A stretch of DNA of 64,000 bases from Tyto alba (lineage: Eukaryota > Chordata > Aves > Strigiformes > Tytonidae). This document shows positions 1 through 11,913 of this stretch, in pieces. The translations under genes and the position numbers were made by a program. Position 1 is the stretch's first letter. Every line of letters starts with the position of its first letter. The notes below the pieces were generated by a model. The model had not been told where the DNA came from. It saw nothing but the letters and a program-made list of their open reading frames with translations, and did no database searches. The stretch lies in assembly GCF_018691265.1 (NCBI RefSeq), contig NW_024881282.1, forward strand, positions 48,863,122 to 48,927,121. The letters are read 5' to 3'.

Positions 1-23
1 CAGCAAATAATTCAATCAAAAAA

Positions 24-64
<41 letters not shown>
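24..64. repeat. Poly-G homopolymer, 41 bases
   Basis: An uninterrupted run of 41 G follows a short A run and leads into a purine-rich AAGGGCAGGAGGAAA stretch. Runs this long can form G-quadruplex or triplex DNA and are prone to length error in sequencing, so the exact length is doubtful. No gene or repeat family is attached to it. Confidence 0.95.
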
Positions 65-65
<1 letters not shown>

Positions 66-831
66 AGGGCAGGAGGAAACCCTGAAAAATTCAAACCTGC
101 CCTGTTAGCTATGTGACTGGATATGCTGATTTCTCAAATCAGCCCAGACTTTTAGTGGTGGCAGAATTATTTTAGCAGCTATGCAGAAATGGTCATCAAG
201 CTTCGGTACAGTCATTCAGCTCGTGGTCTTCTGGCTTTGAAACATGATCTTTATGTCCTAATTTCTTCAGTGATTCCTCTGCCTTAGAAATTAATACTTG
301 GCCAGGTAAATCACAGTAGTGAGGGAGGTGAGGAGTGACCCACACAAGGACCTTCTGAAGTGACTCCAGAATATGCATCATGAGGGCTTTTCAGGGCAAA
401 ATGTACCTCACAGTTGTGTTCTATGTTAAGGAGACTTCTTCAGTGGAGGAAGGGCTATAGTAGTGGCTGTTCTTTTGAGTGTGACCTACTGGCATTACAA
501 CTATTTAAAGAATACTAGGTGGTCTAATGGACAAGTAGAAGCGCTAGAGACATCTTCCAATCCCAGGGAAACCAGAGTGGTCATCATGAGAAATGGTTAT
601 TTGAATAAGTCTGCCAAGATAAAGGCACTTTTAGCTTACCTATTTCTGGAAGAAAATGGAACTTGAAACAGCATTTTTTTATGTCCACCTCTCCTACACA
701 GAAACTCCACTTGTCATAAAACAAAGGAAACTAGATTAAGCTTTTATTTTTTTTTTTTTTAACATCTGTTATATTTGGGACAGGCAGAATAACATAAAGA
801 AAACAAAAAGAGATGCAAAAATGCGTTTTTG

Positions 832-850
832 TTTTTTTTTTTTTTTTTTT
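832..850. repeat. T19 homopolymer
   Basis: Nineteen uninterrupted T, preceded by a G and a shorter T run. No retroelement body is recognisable on either side, so a poly-A tail of a minus-strand insertion cannot be shown. Confidence 0.9.
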
Positions 851-2978
851 ATTCGCTCTGTGTTCATAACTATTTGGCTTTCTATCAATAAAGTGTGTTT
901 GTATGAATAACAGTTTTCTTACCCAGATTTGCAGTGACTTTGAAAAAAATTGGCTGCTAATAATGGGAATAGATTTTGGCAAATGACTACCCCAACTCAG
1001 CAATAACATTTGTCTTCTTTTTCTTTTTGCTATAATATGGTAGAGCTAGTAATCCGAATATATTTTCTCTTCAATGGAGAGTGATAACTACTATAATTAT
1101 TAATGCAGTGCCAGTCACTTAAACATGTGGTATTCAGTATGAATAATAGTCTTTCTTTTAAAACAATTTTCACTCCTACAGTAATAATTTCATTACTTAC
1201 TTCATGTCATGTTATTATTAAATGGAGTATACCTAAATGCTCTTTAGAAAAGATATTGCTGATGCTTTCAAATTAGTTTTCAGTCTAATTAAACTTCCAC
1301 CATAACAGATCAGGCTTTTGGGGATTTTCAAATTATTATTTTTTTTAAACAGTAAATGAAGTGCCACTGGAACAGAGGGAGATAGACACACAAGTTGCTG
1401 GGACATGATATATTTGATCAATCACACAGAGCCATATTTCCTTGTGGAAATGTTAGATGCAGAGTGCCAAGTGTCTCACGACACAACTGAAAATTAAAAC
1501 TGCGATGTTTGAACGTGTCGCTGGTCAGATGGCATGCCACAGAGGTTGCTGAGGCAAAGTAGGAACATCTGACGTGTTGAAGCTGATGAGAGTATTGGAA
1601 TGGGTAAAAGGGTAAGAGAAACCCTATTTATAAATTTGTGAGATTAATTACTGTCTTCAAGCCCAGAGCCTGTTAAATGTCCATTAGCAGGTAAGTAGTG
1701 CAATTGGGTCCGAATACAGGAGTACTGAATGTCTCCTGTTGATATAGAGATTGATGATCTGGTCTTCCTCATGTGTGTTTTGAAATTAGTTTTAGGCCTG
1801 TGAAACTTTCTAAGAGGATACCACTCCCAGTGAAATTGCAGGAGGGGTCATGTTATGATTCACATGTTTTATTTGCTTGTGTTCTGAATGCAGCATGACT
1901 TTCTTATTTGTGGTAGCTGTATTTTTTAGCTCTGGATCAGATGTATATAGTGGGAACATACTTGCTTTTTTCAACACTGAAATGTTTGAGAAGAAAACAT
2001 TTGTGGAGTGAAATTGTGGATCTAGCTGCATCCACAGCTCTGGAGGCAAGAGAAGTATCCACTCATTGCCTTTATCCCCCATGCAATGAATAAAACTGCT
2101 ATCACGTGAAACTTCCTTTATTCCAAAAGAAGAATTAAATGATACTCTGGATTCTTGTTCCTGAAGTTCTCCATGGCTCAGAGCTGTGATTTTTCAAAGG
2201 AGAAAAACTATATGCCAAATTGTATTATATGCCAATAATGTTTCAACTCATTAAACCGCTTTGTGATTCCTGGTTGACAGATGTCAATAGTCAGATATAT
2301 CACCCATCTTGTAAATTGCTGTAAACTGGGTTTAATGAATAGTAGTGTAGTTCAGTGGAGCAACTCTCATTTATACCACAATAGAAGCTCACTTTTTTTT
2401 CTTTACTGGATGTACCAGAAAGCTATTATTACTATTTCTTGATTTATTTCAGGATTTTTTTTTCCTCAGTGTTACTATCCTTTATTCAGTAGGAAAAAAG
2501 CCTTAGTTTTTTAATGCAAGAACTCCATGGCTTTACTTTTAATAAATATTCACATCCTTAGTTTTCTGCTTGCAGATTAGACATTGAAAAGGATTTGCTT
2601 CTCTTAATTATTCAGTGAAAATTTGGCTTGGGAGAATTTTTTAATTTTGTGAGGGGAAAGGGAAATTATTGTTTTATTATTTTTTTATACTAAAATAAAG
2701 TGCATGAGAGGCAGTTGCTTAAGAGTTTAGCATGAGGTTCTGCTGGGGATAACTAGAAAGCTTTAGAAATTAATTTAGTGTGGGGTGGAACCCAAAATGC
2801 AATCCTGTTTATGGGACTATGAACAATTCTAGGTTTAGTATCAGTGTCCTGTTAAATGACACTGCACAGCTGATGGAAGTATTTTCGAGACCTGATCAGG
2901 AGTTTGATTTCATGCTTTTCTTATCTTGATAGTTCCTTGTATACTTTGATGATACAATAAGTCTTTTCCCATACTAGC

Positions 2979-2997
2979 TTTTTTTTTTTTTTTTTTT
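2979..2997. repeat. T19 homopolymer
   Basis: Nineteen T followed by CTCTCTC, giving a short pyrimidine-only tract. No flanking element recognised. Confidence 0.9.
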
Positions 2998-3230
2998 CTC
3001 TCTCATAATTAAAAGTCTAAGCCAGATTTCTTTTAATTTCCCTCACGTTGGACAGCCGTGTTTACAGTTCTGGCCCAGTCAAGAGCATGAAGGTGCTTCT
3101 AAGTCAGAGTCAAGACAAACGGCTTGTTTATTGGCTTTGCTATTTAGGCTAGAAGAAGAGCTGAGTTGATGACACACATACAAAAGATAATAAATATTAG
3201 GTCACCGGTGATCCCAAGGAAGTCCAGTAG

Positions 3231-3552
3231 AATCACAGGATGGTTGACATGAGAAGAGGCTTCTGGAGATTGTCTAGTGCAACACCTGCTCAGGCAGGAC
3301 CACCTAGAGCTGGTTGCTCAGCACTGTGTCCAATTGGGTTTTGAATATCTCTGAGGATGGAGACTCCACAAGCTTTCTGGGAAACCTGTACCAGTGCTTG
3401 AGCATCCTTGCAGGAAAACACATTTTTCTTGCATTTAAACATCATTTCCTGTATTCCAATTTGTACCATTTCCTCCTGTCCTGTCTCTGGGCACATCTGA
3501 GAAGAGCCTGGCTTCTGTCTTCTTTCATTTTCACTGGTGCATAGCAGAGCTG
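3231..3552 (-). mobile_element. CR1 LINE 3' fragment, 5'-truncated
   Basis: The plus strand reads as the reverse complement of the 3' part of a bird CR1 retrotransposon. It begins AATCACAGGATGGTTGACAT, the complement of the CR1 3' tail. It continues through the familiar blocks around TCTGGAGATTGTCTAGTGCA, GTCCAATTGGGTTTTGAATA, GAGACTCCACAAG, CCAGTGCTTGAGCATCCTTG, CCTCCTGTCCTGTCTCTGGG and GAGAAGAGCCTGGCTTC. The element therefore runs on the minus strand, with its 3' end near 3231 and its truncated 5' end near 3552. Only about 320 bp of a roughly 4.5-kb family remain, which is usual for CR1. It is diverged by many substitutions, so it is not recent, and it has no coding capacity: the 60-76-codon frames across it on both strands are chance. 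The right boundary is approximate. Subfamily not assigned. Confidence 0.9.
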
Positions 3553-6261
3553 GGTCAGCTCTAAACTGCTTGAATTATCATGATGACCCTGCATCAAGTT
3601 GTTTGTATTGAGAAGCATAAAGAATTAAGGTACAGAAGTTCTAGATTTTTTAAAGACCATATGGTTAAACAGTATTCTTAGTATTCCATTTAGTGTGGTT
3701 TATTACTGTTGCATTTTGGTGAGTTTTCAGTATTTAAAATACATTAATGCTCATTTGATTAAAAAAAATCCCCAAATATTGACTATACTGGAAGTAAGGT
3801 AAATTTCTTTTTCAGAGGAAGCAGCACCTTCTTATTGCATGTTATCTTCTGCTGTCTAAGAAGTCTTTAGCTCAGTGACTAAAATTAATATGCATTTATA
3901 AGACAATGTACTTCTACAGTGTCACTTTTGTTGGCAGAAAAAATTGATAGCACAGAAAGGGCCTTGAAAATGAGGGTCTAAATGATTGCACAGTTGTGTA
4001 CAGGTGAATTTACTGCTAAAAATGTACAAGACAAGCAGCTGGTTTTAGTTTTCAGCCAGTGGGAGAGTGGTCTATTTTACTTTTCAGCAAGGAAGAAATA
4101 CTGCACAGAAAATAAAAAGTCCAGATGTTTACTTCACAATGTAGGGAAGAATCTTATTAATCTCGCCTGCCATACCAAAGGGCGAGACCATTTTTCTTCA
4201 GTAAAACTTGTGTAGCCTTCATGGGTTCAAAATTGCTTACTCTCTGAGCAGTGCATGTGAAATCTTGTCTTTTGCAGTGGCAAATGTTTCAATAGATCTC
4301 CATGAACTATGAGCAGAGTACACTAGCGATGGAAACCCAGCTTGGATTAATAAGAAGTGTTTGTGTTTTTAGTTTCAATGCTGAGATGTTTCCCTGATAT
4401 GTAGAAAATTTTAAAGAGTTGAAGCAGACCAGACTCAGAGACTGCAAGTGGCTGTTGCCAAAGCTCATGTCTCGTCATGACTTGTGTTTTGTGTCGTTTG
4501 TGACTTTTAGAAAATTATATTGTCTGGGCAGCTTCTTTTGTGTGGTATTATCAACTCTACCACTACTCTTCACTGTTGTTCCGAAACTACTAAAACAGTG
4601 CTTGAAAGTTCGCTTGGGTATCACAGTGCTACTTGTGGCCTCAAATAATTCAGGATGTGTCAAGACTTCCATGTAAGTCATGGTTTTCAGGATATAACTA
4701 CACTAAATACATTCTTTCTGCTTTGAAATATGATTGACAAGGTATGTTAGCAACAAGATTTGATTTTAATTATTTTGTCTTAACAAAAATATTTTAAGAA
4801 TGAGAGAGAGATTGGCTTTGGCTTGGGTTCAAAGCCTGTGTGCTACCCATGGATTGCAGTGTTGCCTTGCCCCAGGCTTCCAAGCATCATCTCTCCTCTG
4901 GAAGGCTTTTCATGACACTGAAATGATAAAGGGCTGCTATGAGGGATTTTCTTCTCTGAGTGCTTAATTTAAGAGCAACAGCCTTAGCTTCATCCATACT
5001 AAATGTCAAATTTGAATCCAGTTTTGTGGAAAATAAACAGTTCTGTCATTAAGACATTTATACAAAACATTTGCCAATTTGGCCAGTTCATGTTCTCTGC
5101 TAAAAGAAAAATATTTATTCATAGAATGGCTCTTCTATATCTCCAACTGCATTATGAATAAAATTCACGTATTTCTTTTTCAGATAAGTAGAAATCATGG
5201 CTTGACTATTACTTAAAGAGGAAAAAGGAGAATTGGGTAGAAGATTAGTTTCCAGTATCATGGTCTGCTCATTTTAAGCCTGCTTTGTAGGGGCATGAGT
5301 CTTTGTATAAATAATTTTTTGCTGCACTAATGGATCATATGTGCTTTGAGGTGACTACTCCTTGAGAAGAACATGCACACTCATACTAAGGGTTATGGCA
5401 ACAGGACATTAGTTTCTGCAGTTGTTGTCCTGCAAGAAGTCTGCAGACTTTGCCTGTGGTGGATAATTACAGTTCTTCTGGGAAGTAAAAATGCCCTCTC
5501 TTCAGCAGCTGCAGAATATATGATTAGGTATCATGAAGCATTACCTTGGTTTAAAACCAGCCTGATTGCTGAGCCTGAAAATCTGGTCCTTTAAACTGCC
5601 TGCTGTTTGATTATGCCTCTCTGTCAGGATTTGGGATTACAGCTAAAGGCTCCTAAGGACAGACGTACCAGAAACAGACCAAAAGCTGCCCTTACACTTC
5701 CAGATATACTCCCCTATGTCTGGTCAGGACTGTAGATGTATGCGTGTATGTACTGTAGGGAAGAATGAAGATTTTCAAGGCATTCCTTGAGTACCTGCTC
5801 ATCTGGCAGTAGTTGAGGATCTTTCATGCAGTGGACAGGCATGGGTGGGAGTGCTTAAAGGAATAATGCTCAGGAAGGGTGGGTGCAAGGCAAAACTTTG
5901 TATCTTTGTCTTCCTTTGTTTCACCACTGTTTTTACATATTTTAACTTTTTCATGGACTCTAATGGTAAAGTCAGTGTTGATGTAGGCTATCTTAGGCTT
6001 TGCTGGAGCTAGGAGAATTCATGCTATCCAACAATAAAGATGAAAAACTCATTTAAGGTAGAGCTTGATAAATTTACGGATGGAATCGGGTGACAAGGTT
6101 GCTAGAAACTGAACCAACTAGTATGTGTACATATGTGTACAGCTCCCCAGAGGAGATGGGATCGGCATTGACAGTGTTCACTTGTACCTTTTTTGTATGA
6201 ATCACAGCCTACACCTTACTGGGATGGTCCCTTGACCTTTCATTATATATCCTGCCTTCTC

Positions 6262-6308
6262 AGTGTGTGTGTGTTTGTTTGTTTGTTTGTTTTTATTTTT
6301 TTTTTTTT
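6262..6308. repeat. (GT)n/(GTTT)n microsatellite with T13
   Basis: A short GT dinucleotide run passes into GTTT tetramers and then into a T run interrupted by one A. This graded structure is typical of slippage. A nearby second short tetramer patch, GGTT repeated at about 6488-6505, is separate. Confidence 0.9.
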
Positions 6309-8444
6309 CTTTTTGAAGCATACAGGATTGGCTGCAAGTAGGTAGGTGGGAGAAACTGGCGTGATCTGCTATGAGAAGTACTGGTGTGTCGTTGATCACT
6401 CAATGGTTTGTCGTCTTCACATGCTCAGACTTGTCACCAGTTTTACAGCTAGGGAAGGATTCTAACCCAGGATTGGAAGTCAGGAGTGGGTTGGTTGGTT
6501 GGTTTGTTATCATTTTAATTCTATTGCAGAATGGGGTCTGAGCCACTTCCTTGGAGTTTTAGGTCTCTTCTCTGACAGAAATGTAAGGGTTTTTTGTTTG
6601 TGAAGGAGTTTGTTTTGTTTTAAATAGAGTTTCGTAAAGTGCTTTTTAGCAGCAATGTGGGGTCACTTCTTTAAACAATAAAATAAAATAAAAATCTATT
6701 GTCTTCTTGCCTTCAATATAAATAGTTGCCTACTCGGCCTGTGAGGGGTTAGGTTGAATGACATTGGCAAGATGTTCTGCTCCTGTGAATGGGGGATGAG
6801 CAGGTGAGCCTGGCATTTCCAGCTTCTGAGTATTTGATTTTTATGACCTAATTAACATTTTAGGTGTTACACTTAAAGAAAACAAAATACAAAACCTACA
6901 GGCAACTGCTTCAACATTTGTTCCATTAGCTACCTTCCAGTCACTCATGAAATGTATCCCTCAAAAAATGTTTTCAGTCCTCAGGTGGATCTCTCAAAAA
7001 AAAAAGTAAATCTCTTAAACTGATTTAATATTCAGTCCTTTTTAAATGTTTGCAAATGTACTTTGTGCTGAGGTAGTGCACAAATACTGCATCTTCTCAC
7101 TCAGTAGGTCTTTTATTCAAACACATTAACAGATTTCTGTGTTTAATGAGAAATTTTGAATTTCTGTTGCCACTACATAGGCTGCAGCTGTCATGAGGAG
7201 TTGAATAATGATTGTTCTTTCATGTACATCAGTGAAGGAATTATTTACCCAAATGGTATTTAGCAATTGTCTGTGAGCTATGGGAGTGTTTATCATATAA
7301 ACACGTTTTTGCTTTTCAAAAGACATTAAAAACTGCTTCAAAATCTTCTGAATGGAGCACTGGTCCAGGCTGTGTTTGGAAATAAAGCTGCTGCCTTCAG
7401 AAAGTTTGGAATATTATCTAATTACCTACCATACTGTCTAACTTGGAACTATAAAACTCCTGGAAACTGACATCTTTCAGACTGTCAGAGGGATAGGAGG
7501 GAGCATCACAATAGCTCTTGGGCTGAAAAAGGAGTGTTCTGTGATCTGACCTGAATTTGTACGGGTTGTACATGGAAATGTCTTGGGAAGGGTCTTGAGG
7601 CAGAGATCAGTCTGGACATTCATAGAATGACCAGTTTATTGAAAGTACTTATCGTGGGCTTTTATGTATGGATCAATACAGATAGTAAAGTGAAAAGTAT
7701 GATTTTTCTTCTGTATTCCTTAGAGAATTAAATATCTTCATCTTCTGATGAGAATTTCAATTGTATAAGTTATGCAAACTAAAGGGTTGCTAAACAACTT
7801 CTCAGCTTAAATTTTCTCCTATGGTTTTTATTTTTTATTTTACAATATTTATTCTCCTTTAAAGAGATGCTGTCTTTAGTTGCATTTTGCTCTGCCGACT
7901 GACATGAATTCTGCCTTTTTAGCAGTGTTTCTACCTGAACTAGAAAAAAAGAGAAAAGTCTTCAATCTTCTTTGCCTGTTTTCCATGTGATATAATGGCT
8001 TTTGTGAGAGGCATTGAGAAGGAACTGAGGTGCAGAAAACTGTGAAATACTTGAAAATCCTAAAAGCATCATATAAAAAATTGAATGTCTAAATGTATAA
8101 AGCTAACACAGCATATCATTTTACTACATATTTAACAGTTTTTCCTGAGCAGTAGGCAGCTAGTGCTGGAAAGTTCATTAATATTTTATTCTGTGAGATG
8201 AAAAGTAACCATGTAGCAAACATAGAAGACCTACATTTTTTATTTTGTTTATTCCCTTTTTTTTTTTTTCATATGGGTGAATCAGCCTTTCATCTCCCAC
8301 AAACCTTCTAAAATTATTCCCATCAACTTAGTAGTACTCATTGCTGAGGGCAGATCTCATCAGCTGGAGGTTCCTGTAGTGAAGAACTGAGCTAAGCAGC
8401 AGATCACGACTGTTTCTTTAGTCTTGAGGCAGTTTATGGAGATC

Positions 8445-8469
8445 AAAAAAAAAAAAAAAAAAAAAAAAA
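8445..8469. repeat. A25 homopolymer
   Basis: Twenty-five uninterrupted A: the only A run of 17 or more on this strand, against eleven T runs of that length. No retroelement body is visible upstream that would make it a poly-A tail. Confidence 0.9.
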
Positions 8470-9160
8470 GGGAGTTCTGGAATGATAAAACTGAATGGCA
8501 AAATTTAAAATATAGTTTGAACCTTTCCACTACTGGGAACTCTAATACTCTGTAACATTCTGAACTGAGGACAGGAGCAGAAACTTGGGATGCTGGCAAA
8601 TGGACTTTTTGACAGAGCAACTAGCTGAAGAGAAACCAGCCATCCTATATGAAATGTTTGTCCTAGTTCTGGTAGTCAGCTTGTAGTTCTGCTAAAGATG
8701 AAGAGTAATATGATTTACAGGTAGGAATGATACCTTTTCTTAGTTCAGAAGGCATACTTGGAAGAAATACGCAAGGCTTTGGCTGTGTAAGTCCTCATTC
8801 AGATGAGAAACTGCAAAACCAGACAGTACAGTTTGAAGACAGTTGCTGTGAATTTAATTATGTAGATCATCTAGACAACTCGGAGAAAAAGATTCTTCCT
8901 ACCTGTGGTGCAGAGCATGCTGTTTGATCTGTGGGAGCCAAGCCTTAGGCTGGTAAAAATTGCTGACATACAGATTTTCCTTCAAGTCTACAGGTATGTT
9001 AGGGGGAATGCATGAACATTTTTGTCTGGCAATTATTTTGTTGCCATGCTGGAATTTCTTTTACTGCTTGTTGACAGGCATTTGTTCAAATTACTATAAT
9101 GCAGTTTTAAAATACTGTTTTATGGCTTTTTTTCCCCCAAGGACTTTTGGAAGCTGCTGT

Positions 9161-9221
9161 TGCCCTCTGCCCTATTTTTTTTTTCCTCTCTCCCTTCCTC
9201 TCTTACTCTCTTCCTCCCTCA
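9161..9221. repeat. Polypyrimidine tract
   Basis: About 60 bases that are almost wholly C and T, built of CTCTCCC and CCTC motifs around a T10 run. No exon follows it that would make it a splice-acceptor tract. Confidence 0.8.
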
Positions 9222-9547
9222 TAAATCTACTTAGCTTACATCTCACTCTCATTTTCCTATGTTAATCAGAGAGTTCTCTTTTCTGTGGTAAGATGTCAGG
9301 AAAGTTAACTGAACATGCCAGTGCAAGTTCCCCAGATGTCATATCACATACGTGATATCTAGAACAGAGGTAAAGAAATTATCTGTATGCATTGTAGTTG
9401 GAGGCAGCAGAAAGGAAAGCCTTCAGCAGCTGCCAACATTTATTTAGTACAGATGCTGAAACCAAGCAGTCATTCTGCAGCTGTAGTTCTGAGGTGACCA
9501 GAAGATCTATAAAAGGGCCAGCAACTGCATAACTGTGTTGTTTTTGG

Positions 9548-9569
9548 TTTTTTTTTTTTTTTTTTTTTT
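9548..9569. repeat. T22 homopolymer
   Basis: Twenty-two T, preceded by TTTTTGG. No target-site duplication or element body noted. Confidence 0.9.
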
Positions 9570-10230
9570 AAATGGAAGTGCTAGTAGCTGGTAATCAAAA
9601 TCCGAAATGGTCCCTTGGAGCAGAACACAGATGCAATAGGACAACCAAGAGCATCTGAGCAATTAATGGGTGGTGTAAGGGGGCAGAATCCAATGGAAAA
9701 GAGACAGTTTACACCAGCTGAAGATTTGTCATAAGTCTGTGTTTTATTTCTGTAAATCCTAAAATGTACAATAGTATTCTAAGTGTGTTATCCCTGTAAA
9801 TTAGGAGAAGGGAGAAGCCAAAACACATAGAAAACATGTACAGTATCCGTAGCTTCTCATTTGAAACTGAGGATTCAAAACTCTATTTACTGTATACTTA
9901 AGAAACGTTCAGGATGGTTTGTGACTTGTGTGTCATAAAATGTATATGTTTAGTTTACATGTACAGCAGTTGAGGAGAGAAGGTTTTGTCACAGTCTGTT
10001 GAAGAGATAATATTGTTGAACTGTATTTGGAGTAGAAAACACATTGAGCCTGCTGCCTTCCTTCCAATTCACACGGTCTAAAAAGAAGGCTGTACAACTG
10101 GTTCTGGGCTTGCCTCCCTTGAAGGGACTTTTGCTTTGCAGATCTATCAACGAAGATAAGCATTGCACTGAAAGATGGAATGTTACTACATATTACCATT
10201 TGTACTCTTCCCTTTTTTTTGTGTGTGTGG

Positions 10231-10249
10231 TTTTTTTTTTTTTTTTTTT
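10231..10249. repeat. T19 next to a (GT)n patch
   Basis: T8, then a GTGTGTGTGG patch, then T19 and again GTGTG: a compound microsatellite from 10213 to about 10254. Frames of 68-147 codons crossing it owe their length partly to the stop-free T run. Confidence 0.9.
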
Positions 10250-11888
10250 GTGTGCATACTTTCCTTCCAAGAGTGGTCATGAGGATTAAATGCTGCAGCA
10301 TAGCATCACAAGATGTGCTGGAACTCCCAGAGGCCTCCTTCAGTTTTTCAAGTCCCAATCGCTTTTCTTTTTGCATGGAAGCCTGAAACTATTGCAAATC
10401 TTCAAAGCCTTTAGGCTTTTCTCTCAGCATATGTTTACACCAGTAGAGTACCACTGAGTATGACTTCATTATGTTCATGCCCCCTAATCAACACTGACTC
10501 TGAAGGTAAAACAGATGGAATTTGTTTGCTTATGAATTATGCAAATATTAAGTTCCTACATTTTAATGGCCAAATGAGCAAATGGCTATGTGGGTGGGCT
10601 GGGTACTACACAGTGTGTAGCTGTGTAGATGGGCTACAGTTGCTTCAGTTCGCTAACTATGCTTTCAAGTACACCTGTTCTCCATTGTGGTTTTCAGCTG
10701 GAAAGTCTGCCATCTGGAATCAGATCAGGTTTTGAACAGGAAAAAAAAGAATGGCTATAAATTTAGGTCAAAATACTTTTTTCTTACAGCTAAAAAAATG
10801 TACTTTTTCATGGAACTTGATAACAGAAACAACTATTTGTTGAGAAATGTGAGGATAATTAGTGAAGAGTCTCATATTGCATGCTAACGGATGGTGAAAG
10901 CTGAAAATGAGGAAAATATGTGAAGTGTATTGTCAACACTTTAAATTTTGTAGACTGCATTTAATCAGAACCTGATTTGGCTTGAAATGGCTGTTTGTTG
11001 AAATTCAATTTTTTATGTTCTGAGAGACAGAATATAAATCTCCAATGACTCTTTTTTTTGATTTAAAGGGAATGAACTGGAAAAGATAGGAAGCAGCATA
11101 TGACAGGTGTGTTATTTGGCCATTGCCTAACTTTATTTACATCATTCACAGACAGAAGATGAGCTTCTCATCTTTTTTTTTTTTTTTTTAAATAGCTGTA
11201 CAAAGTTTGATAGAATATTCTTTAAAAGATCAACTTCATTTGGTTTTGAAAAACACTGCGCCAACCTAGTTTCATAATACTAACACAAAAGCACAAGAAA
11301 CTATACTGCATGGTATCTGGTAGTGTAGAAAAAGGGAATAATTAAGGTAGGAGAATTAATCTTTTACATTGCTTTGAGTTTTCTTATAAGCATGAAGAGT
11401 TTGCGGCCATGTAGGTGACTTACTAAAAAGAAGTCTCTGTAAAGAGAAATAGGAATAGTATGTATTAGCAAATCAATGTTTAGTGGTTAATTATTTTTAC
11501 AGCTTCTCTTCTTCTTGGTGTGTGAGTCTCAAAAACTAAAAAGATGAGCCAAAGTATGCCTTTATATGCACTAGAGCCCAGTGCATTGACCTCAGCATGG
11601 TTGCAGAGCTGTAACACATGCTGAAATGTGGTGTTATAAGGGAGCCCGAATGACAATTTCCTCCTCTGTTAAGGGCAAAGGCAGATCCCCTTTCCTGCAG
11701 ACATCAGGGATGATGTTACAGTTACCTGTGTGTTATCACCAGACAGAGGTTATTATGACCAAAGGATAGTAGCTGCAAGGAAGAACTATTTATCCATTTG
11801 TCAGTCAGGTCTTCCAAAATGCTTTAGGAAGGTATTTAGAGCTAAGATGAAAAGCTTGGCTTTGAAATGAAATAAGGATGCTTATTCA

Positions 11889-11913
11889 TTTTTTTTTTTT
11901 TTTTTTTTTTTTT
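11889..11913. repeat. T25 homopolymer
   Basis: Twenty-five uninterrupted T. A T17 run lies upstream at 11173-11189. Neither has a recognisable retroelement attached. Confidence 0.9.

Larger units (their letters stand above)
65..3230. other. Unique AT-rich DNA, no gene seen
   Basis: Open frames reach only about 90 codons and lie on both strands without recognisable domains. The stretch contains T runs at 747-760, 832-850 and 2979-2997. A strong splice-donor-like site (CAG then GTAAGTAG, boundary 1690/1691) stands alone: no open frame or acceptor nearby makes a believable exon of it. Confidence 0.7.

Noticed and set aside
1684..1698. Strong donor-like CAG/GTAAGT
   Set aside because: No open frame, acceptor or terminal exon pairs with it; such sites occur repeatedly in the window (also near 43972 and 59120).
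7068..7093. GAGGTAGT resembling the let-7 microRNA seed
   Set aside because: No complementary arm within hairpin distance; a short seed match alone is chance.
9933..10376. 147-codon minus-strand frame, the longest in the window
   Set aside because: It crosses a T19 run (a lysine run when translated), overlaps plus-strand frames, and has no recognisable motif.
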